Assembly: GCA_010027845.1 (NCBI GenBank)
Contig: RGUL01000010.1
Span: forward strand, 1-48,539
Length of the DNA: 48,539 nucleotides
Origin: Gammaproteobacteria bacterium
GTDB taxonomy: Bacteria; Pseudomonadota; Gammaproteobacteria; Steroidobacterales; Steroidobacteraceae
Direction of reading: 5' to 3'
In this document: in pieces, positions 10,301-18,908 of the stretch
Layout of the letters: every line of letters starts with the position of its first letter
How positions within the stretch are numbered: the first letter of the stretch is position 1
Notes under the pieces: generated by a model
Database searches by the model: none
Told to the model about the DNA's origin: nothing
Seen by the model: only the letters and a program-made list of their open reading frames with translations
Made by a program: the position numbers and the translations under genes

Positions 10301-11466
10301 CCGCCGTGTCGACACCACAAGCCACGCGACGACGACGGCGCACGCGGCAACTCGTGAGCGGTGTCGGCCTTGTCGTCGTACTCACAGGTATTTGGGCGTT
10401 TCGGCCACGCGCTCGTAGCGTCGAGTCGGCGCTCGTCACCCGCGGCGATATCCGCATCGAAGTCGTCGATGAAGGCCGCACGCGCATGCACGACGTCTAC
10501 GTGATCGCGGCACCCGCAGCCGGCCGAGTGTTACGAATCGAAGTCGAACCCGGTGATACCGTCAAAGAAAACGATCGACTCGCATCGATGGTGCAAGGCG
10601 TCGCCGCACCACTCGATGTACGACGCGCCGCCGAATCGCGTGCGGCCGTCGACGCCGCTGTGGCGCGCCATCGGGCCGCAGTCGCTGCGGCGGATCTGGC
10701 CACCCGCGAGGCGCAACGAATACGACTGTTGGCCGACGCGAAACTCGTCGCCGAGGTCGCGCGCGACGCAGCCGACGCTCGCGCGCGCACAGCGATGGCA
10801 TCGGTGGATGCTGCGGCCGCCGAACTCGCGCAGGCGCGCAGCACGCTGCTCGTCGATGCGGCGACGCGCGCCACGCACCAGAGCACCCTCGCCATCCGCG
10901 CACCCGCCGCGGGGCAAGTGTTGCGCGTGTGGCAAGAGAGCGAGTCCGTCGTTTCCGCCGGCGCGCCACTGCTCACGATCGGCGACCCCCGCACGATCGA
11001 GATTCAGGCGGATTTCCGTTCCGAAGACGCCGTGCGGATGCGCCCCGACATGTCGGCCGTCATCGAGGCTTGGGGCGGAGCCCCGCTGCCGGCGCGCGTC
11101 GCGCGCATCGAGCCCGCTGCCTACACCAAAGTTTCGGCACTCGGCATCGAAGAGCAGCGCACCAAAGTCTTGCTAACGCTATTACATCCCCCGCCCGCAG
11201 CGTTACGTGCCCATGATTTTCGCCTCGATGCGCGCGTCACGCTCGCCGCACGGCACGACGTGCTGAAGGTCCCGCAAGCAGCTCTCTTTCGCAGCGACGA
11301 CAAATGGCGCGCGTTCCGCATCGAAAACGGTCGCGCACGGTCGATCACGGTCACGATCGGGATCGGCGACGGCGACGAACGGGAGGTGCTGCAGGGTCTC
11401 GCGCTCGGCGATCGGGTCGTGCTCTACCCGCGCCCGGACCTACTCGAGGGCGCGCGCGTTCGCTGA
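10297..11466 (+). CDS. HlyD/MacA-family periplasmic adaptor subunit
   Basis: A 389-aa membrane-fusion (adaptor) protein that would link the ABC/FtsX pump to the outer membrane or capture periplasmic substrate. A basic cytoplasmic start (ATRRRRRTRQ) precedes one TM anchor (about residues 16-33). The first half of the lipoyl domain is AAGRVLRIEVEPGDTVKEND, then comes an Ala/Arg-rich coiled-coil hairpin (about 95-190), the second lipoyl half TLAIRAPAAGQVLRVWQES, and a beta-barrel ending in a VLYPRPDLLEGARV tail. I chose the GTG at 10297 because it overlaps the permease stop (GTGA); longer frames extend into the permease with low-quality sequence. No TolC-like gene is present in the window. Confidence 0.9.
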   Translation: MTAVSTPQATRRRRRTRQLVSGVGLVVVLTGIWAFRPRARSVESALVTRGDIRIEVVDEGRTRMHDVYVIAAPAAGRVLRIEVEPGDTVKENDRLASMVQGVAAPLDVRRAAESRAAVDAAVARHRAAVAAADLATREAQRIRLLADAKLVAEVARDAADARARTAMASVDAAAAELAQARSTLLVDAATRATHQSTLAIRAPAAGQVLRVWQESESVVSAGAPLLTIGDPRTIEIQADFRSEDAVRMRPDMSAVIEAWGGAPLPARVARIEPAAYTKVSALGIEEQRTKVLLTLLHPPPAALRAHDFRLDARVTLAARHDVLKVPQAALFRSDDKWRAFRIENGRARSITVTIGIGDGDEREVLQGLALGDRVVLYPRPDLLEGARVR

Positions 11467-11526
11467 GCTCAAAGTGGCATAATGGCCTTCGGCAACAGCG
11501 CGTCGAACGAAGGGAGCACGCAGTCC

Positions 11527-12114
11527 GTGAACGAACAAGAATCGAAACACGCCGCAGCGACGACCAAAGAATCCGGAATCGAGCAAATGCTCGAAACGCT
11601 GATCTTCAACGCACGTTGGATTTTGGTCGTTTTTTATTTCTTACTGGTGGTGAGCCTGCTCGCTTTTGCGGCAAAATTCGTGACGGTCTTTTGGCATTAC
11701 ATCACGCACATCTTTGAGTTCGCCGAGACCGAAACTTTGATCGAAGTGCTCGGCATCGTGGACATGACGCTGCTCGCGAATTTGATTCTGATCGTCATCT
11801 TCAGCGGGTACGAAAACTTCGTGTCGGTGATCGGTGCCGCCGTCGAAAACCCCGATCGTCCGAAGTGGATGGGCGAAGTCGACTTCGCCGGTTTGAAGTT
11901 GAAACTGATCGGCTCGATGGTCGCGCTTTCCGGCATCAAGTTGCTCGGCGTGTTTTTGTCGATTCCCGACGACCACTCCGACGGCCCGGGCGGCTGGACC
12001 ACTTCCGACACACATCTCGCCTGGATGGTCGGCATTCACCTGACCTTCGTGTTCACCGGCGTGTTCTACGCGTGGTCCGAGCGACTCGCGCACAAACCGG
12101 GCGGCGGCCACTGA
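11527..12114 (+). CDS. YqhA-like inner-membrane protein (UPF0114 / TIGR00645)
   Basis: A 195-aa integral membrane protein of the UPF0114 family; function unknown in all members I know. Hydrophobic segments lie around FNARWILVVFYFLLVVSLLAFAA, MTLLANLILIVIFSGYENF, LKLIGSMVALSGIKLLGVFL and WMVGIHLTFVFTGVFYAW. The family-typical GYENFVS and ISSIKLL-like (here LSGIKLLGVFL) blocks are present. I prefer the GTG at 11527, preceded by AAGGGAG. An ATG at 11482 would add 15 residues, but it has no Shine-Dalgarno and sits inside a -10-like CATAAT. The gene follows the adaptor gene by 60 bp and may have its own promoter. Confidence 0.85.
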   Translation: MNEQESKHAAATTKESGIEQMLETLIFNARWILVVFYFLLVVSLLAFAAKFVTVFWHYITHIFEFAETETLIEVLGIVDMTLLANLILIVIFSGYENFVSVIGAAVENPDRPKWMGEVDFAGLKLKLIGSMVALSGIKLLGVFLSIPDDHSDGPGGWTTSDTHLAWMVGIHLTFVFTGVFYAWSERLAHKPGGGH

Positions 12115-12170
12115 ATTTTTGATCGTCGTCGCGCCCCTGCCCGCCGCGCAGTTCGCTTGAGGAGGGACGC

Positions 12171-13937
12171 ATGCGACTCGCGCTGCTCGACTGGCTGATT
12201 GTCGGCGGGACGCTGGCACTCGCGTTCTTGCCCGCGCTGCTCTACGCAGGGCGCGCCGGGCGCGACACCACCGAATTCTTTGCCAGCGGGCGTAGCGCCC
12301 CGTGGTGGTTGATCGGAATTTCGATGGTCGCGACCACCTTTGCCGCCGACACACCGAATCTCGTCACCGATCTCGTGCGCCAACACGGTATCTCAGGCAA
12401 CTGGGTGTGGTGGACGTTTTTGCTCTCGGGCATGGCGACGGTGATGTTTTACGCGCGCATGTGGCGTCGCTCCGGCGTGCTCACCGACCTCGAATTCTAC
12501 GAACTGCGGTATTCGGGCCGCGGCGCACGTATCGTTCGCGCATTTCGCGCGATCTACCTCGGGCTCGTCTTCAACGTGGTACTGATGGCGATCGTGAACC
12601 TCGCGGCCGTCAAAATCGCCTCGACCCTGCTCGGCTGGGAAATGCAGCGCACGCTCTTGTGGTGCGCGCTACTGAGTGGCGGGTTCGCAATGATCTCGGG
12701 TCTGTGGGGCGTGCTGCTGGTCGATCTCGTGCAATTCGGTATCGCCATGGCCGGTGCGGTCACGGCAGCGTGGTTCGCGTTACAGCAGCCGCAAGTAAAC
12801 GGCCTGCAAAATCTCTTCGAACGTCTGCCACCGCAAACTTTGAATTTCCTGCCCGACACCGCCGATCCCGCGAATTTTTTTGCCGTGCTCATCTTGCCGC
12901 TGGCGGTGAATTGGTGGGCGGTGTGGTATCCCGGGTCCGAGCCGGGCGGCGGCAGCTACATCGCGCAACGCATGCTCGCCGCACGCAGCGAACGTGATGC
13001 AATGGCCGGTACATTGCTCTTCAACGTCGCGCATTACGCGCTGCGCACCTGGCCGTGGATCATCGTCGCGCTCGCCTCATTGCTCGTCTTCCCGACGCTC
13101 GGCGATCTCGCCCAACGATTTCCCGGTGTGCCGGCGAACTTGATCGGCCACGACATCGCCTACCCCGCGATGCTCACGCTGCTACCGGTAGGCTGGCTCG
13201 GTCTCGTGGTCGCCGGCCTGTTAGCCGCCTACATTTCGACGATCGTCACCCATCTCAATTGGGGCAGCTCCTATCTCGTTCACGATCTATATCGCCGATT
13301 CGTCGTCGCCGATGCCGACGAGGCGCATTACGTGCGCGTCAGTCGTCTGGCCACCGCAGGTTCGATGCTGCTGGCAGCTTTGTTGACGCCGTACATCGAC
13401 ACCGCGAGCGCGGGCTTCACGCTGCTCCTGTCGATCGGCGCGGGCACCGGGCCGATCTACCTTTTACGTTGGTACTGGTGGCGCGTGAACGCGACGGCCG
13501 AGATCGTCGCGATGATCGCCTCGTTCGCGACTGCGATCGTATTTTTGATCTTGAGCGCGCAAGGCCTGCGCGTCGACGCCACGACCTCAATGCTCGCGAC
13601 CGTCGCGGTCACGACGGTCGCATGGTTGCTCGCCGTCGCATTCGGTCCGGCGACCAACCCAAAAACCCTCGAAAATTTTTATCGTATCGTGCGCCCCGCA
13701 GGCCCTGGTTGGCGCAAAGTACGTGCGGCGAGCGAACTCGAACCCTCGCCCGATTCGCTGCCGAGCGCGATGCTCGGCTGGGTGTTCGGCATCTTATTAG
13801 TGTACTCGGCGATGTTCGGCATCGGCGCCGCGGTCGCAGGGCGGACCGCGCTCGCCGGTCTTTGGGGCTTGTCGTTCGTCGCGAGCAGTGCGACGCTCAC
13901 ATACATCCTGAAATTTCAAAAACGGGAATCAACATGA
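12171..13937 (+). CDS. sodium:solute symporter (SSS family)
   Basis: A 588-aa secondary transporter of the solute:sodium symporter family, inner membrane, with about 13 predicted helices. Conserved features are FFASGRSAPWWLIGISMVAT near residues 38-58 (the unwound TM1 region), GNWVWWTFLLSG, and GWLGLVVAGLLAAYISTIVTHLNWGSSYLVHDLY (about 342-375), the TM8-TM9 Na-site region of the family. The ATG has a strong GAGGAGGGA upstream. Its TGA overlaps the ATG of the next gene (ATGA), an exported amidohydrolase, so transport and hydrolysis are probably co-expressed. Substrate is unknown; context suggests a product of peptide or cyclic-amide hydrolysis. Confidence 0.92.
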   Translation: MRLALLDWLIVGGTLALAFLPALLYAGRAGRDTTEFFASGRSAPWWLIGISMVATTFAADTPNLVTDLVRQHGISGNWVWWTFLLSGMATVMFYARMWRRSGVLTDLEFYELRYSGRGARIVRAFRAIYLGLVFNVVLMAIVNLAAVKIASTLLGWEMQRTLLWCALLSGGFAMISGLWGVLLVDLVQFGIAMAGAVTAAWFALQQPQVNGLQNLFERLPPQTLNFLPDTADPANFFAVLILPLAVNWWAVWYPGSEPGGGSYIAQRMLAARSERDAMAGTLLFNVAHYALRTWPWIIVALASLLVFPTLGDLAQRFPGVPANLIGHDIAYPAMLTLLPVGWLGLVVAGLLAAYISTIVTHLNWGSSYLVHDLYRRFVVADADEAHYVRVSRLATAGSMLLAALLTPYIDTASAGFTLLLSIGAGTGPIYLLRWYWWRVNATAEIVAMIASFATAIVFLILSAQGLRVDATTSMLATVAVTTVAWLLAVAFGPATNPKTLENFYRIVRPAGPGWRKVRAASELEPSPDSLPSAMLGWVFGILLVYSAMFGIGAAVAGRTALAGLWGLSFVASSATLTYILKFQKREST

Positions 13938-15226
13938 TCCGCCATAAAAATCTTCTCGCGTCCATGATCGCCTGCGCCGCCGCGCAGACGATCGCGGCAC
14001 CGACCGTCGTCCAAGCCGACCGCGTGCTCGCCGAACCCGGCAAAGCCCCGCGTGGCGTCACCTCGATCGTGATCGACGAGGGCAAGATCGTCGCACTACT
14101 CGACGGGCGACAAAGCGGGCCAGCGGGTTCACGCGTGATTGATCTCGGTAATCGCTTCGTGTTGCCGGGGCTGATCGATTCGCACGTGCACTTGGCGAGC
14201 GACACCGGCGGCGAGGCGGGGCTCGTCGAAGGCATTACTTCATCGCCGGGCACGATGACCCTGCGCGCACAAATGAACGGCATGAAAACTTTGCGTGCCG
14301 GTTTTACGACCGTGCGCAATCTCGGTGACTCCGGTGGCACGCTCGCACTGCGCGATGCGGTTGAAGCCGGCTGGGTGATGGGGCCGCGCATCATCGATGC
14401 CGGTCGCGCGATTTCGGTGACCTCCGGCCACATGGACGGCACGCTCAGCCTGCGTGAAGACCTGCAAGACTCCATCAACCAAGAAAATCTTTGTAACGGC
14501 GCCGATTCGTGTCGTGAAGCTGTTCGCAAACAAGTGCGGCGCGGCGTCGATCTGATCAAAATCGCCACCACCGGCGGCGTCAACAGCCGCATCGGCACCG
14601 GCATCGGCCAACAAATGTTTCTCGACGAAGCGAAAGCGATCGTTGACACCGCGCACATGCTCGGCAAGAAAGTCGCCGTACACGCACACGACGCGGGCGG
14701 CATCAACGTCGCGTTGCAAGCCGGCGCGGACTCGATCGAACACGGGACCGTGCCCAACGACGAGACGCTGCGACTCTTCAAGCAGACAAACGCCTATTAC
14801 ATTCCCACCCTCTCGACCGTGAACGGCTATCGCGAGCGTCTCGCCAAAGACCCGAAAGCCTATCCGCCGGAGGTGCTGGCGAAAATCAACTGGCGCCTCG
14901 AAATCACCGGCAAAGCGCTCGAGCGTGCGGTGCCGTCAGGCGTGCGCATCGCTTTCGGAACCGACGCCGGAGTTTCGAAACACGGTCGCAACGCCGACGA
15001 ATTCGAACTACTCGTCGAGCACGGCATGACCCCTGCGACAGCGATCGTCGCGGCGACTACCAACGCTGCCGACTTGCTCGGCCTCAAAGATAAAGTTGGC
15101 GCGCTACGACCGGGCATGGCCGCCGACCTGATCGCCGTCGACGGCGACCCACTCGTAGACGTCAAAGTTTTGAAGAGCGTCAAGTTCGTATTGAAGGGTG
15201 GCAAGGTGGTGCCACTGTCAGACTAA
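13934..15226 (+). CDS. exported metal-dependent amidohydrolase (imidazolonepropionase/Xaa-Pro dipeptidase-like)
   Basis: A 430-aa amidohydrolase-superfamily enzyme with an N-terminal signal sequence (about residues 1-22). Metal ligands are visible: H84 and H86 in LIDSHVHLAS, a candidate carboxylated Lys in LIKIATTGG, His residues in VAVHAHDAGG and DSIEHG, and the catalytic Asp in AFGTDAGVSKHG. The ending PGMAADLIAVDGDPL is the usual closing beta-sandwich. Related exported enzymes hydrolyse Xaa-Pro or Xaa-Arg dipeptides; the exact substrate is unproven. The ATG overlaps the symporter stop (ATGA). About 220 bp of non-coding DNA follows. Confidence 0.87.
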   Translation: MIRHKNLLASMIACAAAQTIAAPTVVQADRVLAEPGKAPRGVTSIVIDEGKIVALLDGRQSGPAGSRVIDLGNRFVLPGLIDSHVHLASDTGGEAGLVEGITSSPGTMTLRAQMNGMKTLRAGFTTVRNLGDSGGTLALRDAVEAGWVMGPRIIDAGRAISVTSGHMDGTLSLREDLQDSINQENLCNGADSCREAVRKQVRRGVDLIKIATTGGVNSRIGTGIGQQMFLDEAKAIVDTAHMLGKKVAVHAHDAGGINVALQAGADSIEHGTVPNDETLRLFKQTNAYYIPTLSTVNGYRERLAKDPKAYPPEVLAKINWRLEITGKALERAVPSGVRIAFGTDAGVSKHGRNADEFELLVEHGMTPATAIVAATTNAADLLGLKDKVGALRPGMAADLIAVDGDPLVDVKVLKSVKFVLKGGKVVPLSD

Positions 15227-15449
15227 CCCGGCTGCGACAAACCCGTCGTCGAGTGCGTAAAATACGAGCAGACGAAACGCTACGCCTTAGCGATACTGGC
15301 CCCGTCTCGACGAGCCAACTTTTCTCTCCTAGAGAAGAACTCGTGGGATGCAGAGCCCGAGATGGCGCGCCGACCCTGCCGCCAAATCGAATGACTTAGG
15401 AGCCATTCGATTCAGTCTAGGAAGGACCGTGCTCGGGTTCTTTTCGTTT
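15227..15449. other. intergenic region between two convergent genes
   Basis: No credible gene is visible. It holds two short inverted repeats: CGCTA-CGCCT-TAGCG near 15279-15293 and TTCTCT-CCT-AGAGAA at 15322-15336. Neither is followed by a convincing U-tract in the plus direction, so I do not call a terminator. Confidence 0.4.
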
Positions 15450-16325
15450 TCAATCGCTCGGCATTTTCTCGAGCTGGTCGCGCCAATCGGCGTTGCCGCG
15501 CGGCTCGGCAGCCTGCGTCACGATGAAGGCGCGGTTCCGCGCACGCGGCTCGACCGCCGCCACGATCGCAACCTCTGCCAGATCGGCGCGGGCGATCGTC
15601 CCAGCTGGCGGTGGCGCATCGGGCGGCGGCAAAGTGCCGGGCGCCCGCATCGTCTGTTCTTCGACGGTGGGCTTGTAAGTGGGCGATGCGGCCAAGGTGA
15701 TCTTCCATGCGCCCGCCGGCCGCGCGAGGATGCCTGTCGGCCGCAACGTCACGTACTCAATTCCCGACGATGCCAAAATTTTCTCCGCCTCGCGCTTATC
15801 GGCGAAGGCCTTCAAAAACGGCGGCGGCATGTTGGGCGGCGGTGAATACACGCTCATCCCGGTGATGAAGACGATACGTTTCACGCCGGCGCGCTTCGCG
15901 GCCGCCACGAGATTGCGCGTACCCTCACGATCGACCGCAGCAGTGTCGTTGTCACCCTGCATCTGCGACGTCGCCGCGGCGTTGATCACGACCTCGACAC
16001 CTTTAAGCGCCGAATCGAGCGAGGCAGGGTCGCGCAAATCCCCGACCACCCAATCGCGCTGCGCGCTGGCACCGGCTTTTTCTTTGGCACGCGCGAGATC
16101 GCGCACCAACACCCGCGGTCGCGCACCGACCGCCTCGAGCGCCTCGGTGATCGCACCACCGTTGCGCCCGGTCGAACCGATCACGAGCAATGGCGTTTTG
16201 CGCAATGCGGTCAAAATCTTCGGATCACGCGCCGCAGTTTCGGCTGCTGCTGCGACATCGACCGTGGTGAAAATGCCGAGAGCACCGAGCGCGAGCAGCG
16301 CGATCTTCCGAGTGGCAAAGTGCAT
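15450..16325 (-). CDS. NmrA-like NAD(P)-binding protein with an N-terminal signal peptide
   Basis: A 291-aa atypical short-chain dehydrogenase. The Rossmann core starts LLVIGSTGRNGGAI (dinucleotide loop G50-S-T-G53-R-N-G56). It continues with LVRDLARAKE, GDLRDPASLDSALKGVEVVINAA, RIVFITGMSVYSP and YVTLRPTGIL, the NmrA/SDR-a5 pattern. The Tyr-x-x-x-Lys catalytic pair of classical SDRs is not clear. Residues 1-28 (ATRKIALLALGALGIFTTVDVAAAA) look like a cleavable signal peptide, unusual for an NAD(P)-dependent enzyme because free cofactor is scarce in the periplasm. The ATG at 16325 has GGAG 9 nt upstream; a downstream internal start would leave a cytoplasmic protein. It is divergent from the lipoprotein hydrolase gene. 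Confidence 0.8.
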   Translation of the reverse strand: MHFATRKIALLALGALGIFTTVDVAAAAETAARDPKILTALRKTPLLVIGSTGRNGGAITEALEAVGARPRVLVRDLARAKEKAGASAQRDWVVGDLRDPASLDSALKGVEVVINAAATSQMQGDNDTAAVDREGTRNLVAAAKRAGVKRIVFITGMSVYSPPPNMPPPFLKAFADKREAEKILASSGIEYVTLRPTGILARPAGAWKITLAASPTYKPTVEEQTMRAPGTLPPPDAPPPAGTIARADLAEVAIVAAVEPRARNRAFIVTQAAEPRGNADWRDQLEKMPSD

Positions 16326-16476
16326 CGTCTTGAACTCCGGATGGGTGGGCCGCAATAAACGGCACCACGTTAACCGATTTTCGAGCCGGTGCGCGTTAAA
16401 GGATCGAGTGAAGCACCTGCGGTTCTTCGGTAAAGTCTCCGCCGAACATCGTCGAATTGCGAGGCCCAGCCCCAGC

Positions 16477-17499
16477 ATGCTCATATCGAACCTCCTGCGC
16501 CCCGCACTCCTCGTGCTCGCCGCCTGCGCCCTCACGGCCTGCACCCCCAAGCCCGCGGTCGATGCGACCGTCCGCGCCGATCGGCTCGCCGGCGGTGTGC
16601 GGATGATCACCGTGCAAACGCCCAACGGCGCGTTCAAGGTTTGGACCAAGCGCATGGGCGATAACCCGCGCATCAAAGTTTTGCTGCTGCACGGCGGACC
16701 GGGCGCGACGCACGAATACTTCGAAGCGCTGGACAGTTACTTCCCCGCCGCCGGAATCGAGTATTACTACTACGACCAACTCGGCTCGGCGCGCAGCGAT
16801 CAGCCGGACGCGCCCGATCTTTGGGACATTCCGCGCTTCGTGGAAGAGGTCGAGCAAGTGCGGCAAGCGCTCGGCCTCGACAAAGATAACTTCTTCCTGC
16901 TGGGACATTCTTGGGGCGGGATCCTCGCGCTGGAATATGCGCTGAAATATCAACGACATTTGAAGGGCCTCGTGATTTCCAACATGGTGGCCAGCATCCC
17001 GCTGTACAACCGCTACGCGCAAAACGTGTTGATGCCGGCGATGGACCCGAGAGTTTTGACGGAGATCCTCGCGCTCGAAAAATCTGGTCGCTACGACGAT
17101 CCGCGATACGAAGAGCTGTTGATGAATCACTTCTACGTCGAGCACATCTTGCGGATGCCGGTGAACGAGTGGCCCGAGCCGGTGATGCGATCGTTCGCCA
17201 AGATCAACAAAAAGATTTACGTGCCGATGCAGGGCCCGAGCGAAATGGGCGCGAGCGGCAAACTCGAGCGCTGGGATCGCACCGCCGATCTACCCAAGAT
17301 CACGGTGCCTACCCTGGCGATCGGCGCACGATACGACACGATGGAACCTGCACAAATGGAACGCATCGCCAAATCCGTGCAGCGCGGCCGCTATCTCTAC
17401 TGCCCCACGGGCAGTCACCTCGCACTCTACGACGATCAAGCCACCTACACGGAGGGTTTGATTCGATTTTTGAAAGACGTGGACGCCGGTCGGCTCTAA
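16477..17499 (+). CDS. proline iminopeptidase-like alpha/beta hydrolase lipoprotein
   Basis: A 340-aa alpha/beta hydrolase of the S33 proline-iminopeptidase type. The leader MLISNLLRPALLVLAACALT ends in the lipobox LTAC with C22 as the lipidated Cys, so the enzyme is probably anchored in a membrane facing the periplasm. The oxyanion loop is HGGPG (72-76), the nucleophile Ser145 lies in LLGHSWGG, the acid in GARYDTMEP and the His in TGSHLALYDD. YYDQLGSARSD and the cap region match prolyl-aminopeptidase relatives, which release N-terminal residues, often proline. The ATG at 16477 is chosen because it starts the signal sequence directly. The TRIC-family gene follows 28 bp downstream. Confidence 0.88.
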   Translation: MLISNLLRPALLVLAACALTACTPKPAVDATVRADRLAGGVRMITVQTPNGAFKVWTKRMGDNPRIKVLLLHGGPGATHEYFEALDSYFPAAGIEYYYYDQLGSARSDQPDAPDLWDIPRFVEEVEQVRQALGLDKDNFFLLGHSWGGILALEYALKYQRHLKGLVISNMVASIPLYNRYAQNVLMPAMDPRVLTEILALEKSGRYDDPRYEELLMNHFYVEHILRMPVNEWPEPVMRSFAKINKKIYVPMQGPSEMGASGKLERWDRTADLPKITVPTLAIGARYDTMEPAQMERIAKSVQRGRYLYCPTGSHLALYDDQATYTEGLIRFLKDVDAGRL

Positions 17500-17527
17500 G
17501 GCACACGCAGCGCCCGACACACTCCTC

Positions 17528-18169
17528 ATGAACGCAATCTCGACCCTCAGTCAAAACTTCATTTTCATGCTCGAATTCGCGGCGACGACCGCGTTCGCCG
17601 TGTCGGGTGTACTCGGTGCGTTACGCCAACGCATGGACATCGTCGGTATTTGCGTCTGCAGCTTTCTCACCGCCTTCGGTGGCGGCACGCTGCGCGACGT
17701 GCTGCTCGATCGCCGGCCGTTTTTTTGGGTGGAACACCAAAGCGTGCTGATCGGCGTGATCGCGATCAGCGTCGGGCTTGCGACCTTGGTCAGTCGCAAC
17801 CAACTCGAACGCGGTCAGCGTTGGCTACAAATTCCCGACTCGGTCGGTCTTGGCTTGTTTTGCGCCACGGGCACCCACCTGTCGTGGATCGCAGGTCAGC
17901 CGCCGATCGTGGCGATCATGATGGGCGTGATCACCGGCACCTTCGGCGGAGTGCTGCGCGACCTCGTCTGCAACGAGATCCCCGAATTGTTCAAAGACCA
18001 TCGCCCGTATGCGCTCTGCGCCGCAGCCGGCGGCGCGGGCTATGCGGCCTCGATGGCGATCGACGCACCGACTTGGATCGCGCTGAGTGCCTGCGCCGTC
18101 GTCGCTGCCGGATCGCGTGCCGTCGTCATCGTCTTCGACGTCAAATTACCGCCGACGGGTCGGCGCTGA
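17528..18169 (+). CDS. TRIC/UPF0126-family membrane protein (YicG/YadS-like)
   Basis: A 213-aa inner-membrane protein with two copies of the three-helix UPF0126 repeat and about seven membrane segments. The glycine-rich kinked helices are conserved in both halves: FLTAFGGGTLRDVLLDRRPFFW and VITGTFGGVLRDLVCNEIPELF. Prokaryotic homologues form trimeric cation (K+) channels related to animal TRIC. Length is typical (about 205-220 aa). It begins 28 bp after the lipoprotein hydrolase and probably shares its transcript; no functional link is obvious. Confidence 0.9.
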   Translation: MNAISTLSQNFIFMLEFAATTAFAVSGVLGALRQRMDIVGICVCSFLTAFGGGTLRDVLLDRRPFFWVEHQSVLIGVIAISVGLATLVSRNQLERGQRWLQIPDSVGLGLFCATGTHLSWIAGQPPIVAIMMGVITGTFGGVLRDLVCNEIPELFKDHRPYALCAAAGGAGYAASMAIDAPTWIALSACAVVAAGSRAVVIVFDVKLPPTGRR

Positions 18170-18376
18170 CGCCGTCGTTCGCAGCCGAGTTCACACCCTA
18201 TGCACCCCAGCCGCTACACCCTGTTCGTTCCCCACGGCGCGATCGGTCGGGCGATGTCCGAGGTCGCCCGACGGTTCGAGGCGCCGCGGGCGAAGTCGCC
18301 CTGGCAGCCTATGGCATGCGACTGCCTGCCACGCCTGTTAGTCAGGACTAGCGAATTGGAACCAGCCTGAAAAACT

Positions 18377-18467
18377 TGGCGGAGAGAGAGGGATTCGAAC
18401 CCTCGAAGGGCTTTTGGCCCTTACGCCCTTAGCAGGGGCGCGCCTTCGACCACTCGGCCATCTCTCC
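18377..18467 (-). tRNA. tRNA-Ser (anticodon GCU)
   Basis: A 91-nt class II tRNA reads on the minus strand from 18467 to 18377. The acceptor is GGAGAGA/TCTCTCC with discriminator G and encoded CCA. The anticodon stem GCGCCCC-type arm encloses CTGCTAA, giving anticodon GCT. A long variable arm (GTAAGGGCCAAAAGCCCTT region) and GTTCGAATCC T-loop are present. It lies 73 bp downstream of csrA, the same order as csrA-serV in E. coli, so co-transcription is likely. Confidence 0.96.
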
Positions 18468-18540
18468 GCGACCCGTCGCGGGGCGCAGATGATACTGGCA
18501 GGTCGGCTGACGGGTCAAAGCACGCGCAGCACGCGCGTAC

Positions 18541-18744
18541 TCAGGCCCGCATACCTTCGCGGCCGTCTTCTTCGCCGTCGCCTTCGGATTTGATGCGTTC
18601 GAAAATTTCTTCGCGGTGCACGGCAACGTGTTTGGGCGCGTTAATGCCCACGCGCACTTGATTGCCTTTGACCCCGAGCACGGTGACGGTCACTTCGTCA
18701 CCGATCATGACGGCCTCTCCGACGCGTCGTGTGAGAATCAACAT
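18541..18744 (-). CDS. csrA: carbon storage regulator CsrA
   Basis: A 67-aa RNA-binding translational regulator that dimerises and binds GGA motifs in 5' leaders. The sequence is a textbook match: [18 protein letters not shown] at the start, [17 protein letters not shown] with conserved core residues, and VHREEI(F/Y)-type RNA-binding region at 42-48, including Arg44. The tail ([16 protein letters not shown]) is acidic and variable as usual. A GGGGG stretch sits about 5 nt upstream of the ATG. It lies between alaS and tRNA-Ser on the same strand, the common gammaproteobacterial arrangement. Confidence 0.97.
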   Translation of the reverse strand: MLILTRRVGEAVMIGDEVTVTVLGVKGNQVRVGINAPKHVAVHREEIFERIKSEGDGEEDGREGMRA

Positions 18745-18908
18745 GTCAGCCCCCTAGCGGGCACTCTTCCGGGGTCGCCCGTCCCGAGTCATGGCACCCC
18801 CTGCCGACTCGTCGACGGCCCCTCTTCCTTGGTGAGCGCCCGACCACCGCACAATAGGCGAGTGCAAGCGGCGCGTCCATACGCCCGTCAGGTTGACACT
18901 GCGAAGTG

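Noticed and set aside
7230..11466. ABC/FtsX/HlyD operon as the MacAB-TolC macrolide pump or LolCDE itself
   Set aside because: The ATPase is separate from the permease (MacB is a fusion), and LolCDE has no HlyD-type adaptor; only a general tripartite export role is supported.
18200..18370. 56-codon open frame between the TRIC-family gene and tRNA-Ser (MHPSRYTLFV...)
   Set aside because: No ribosome-binding site, no recognisable family, atypical composition and it runs to the tRNA edge; most likely chance in a 207-bp gap.
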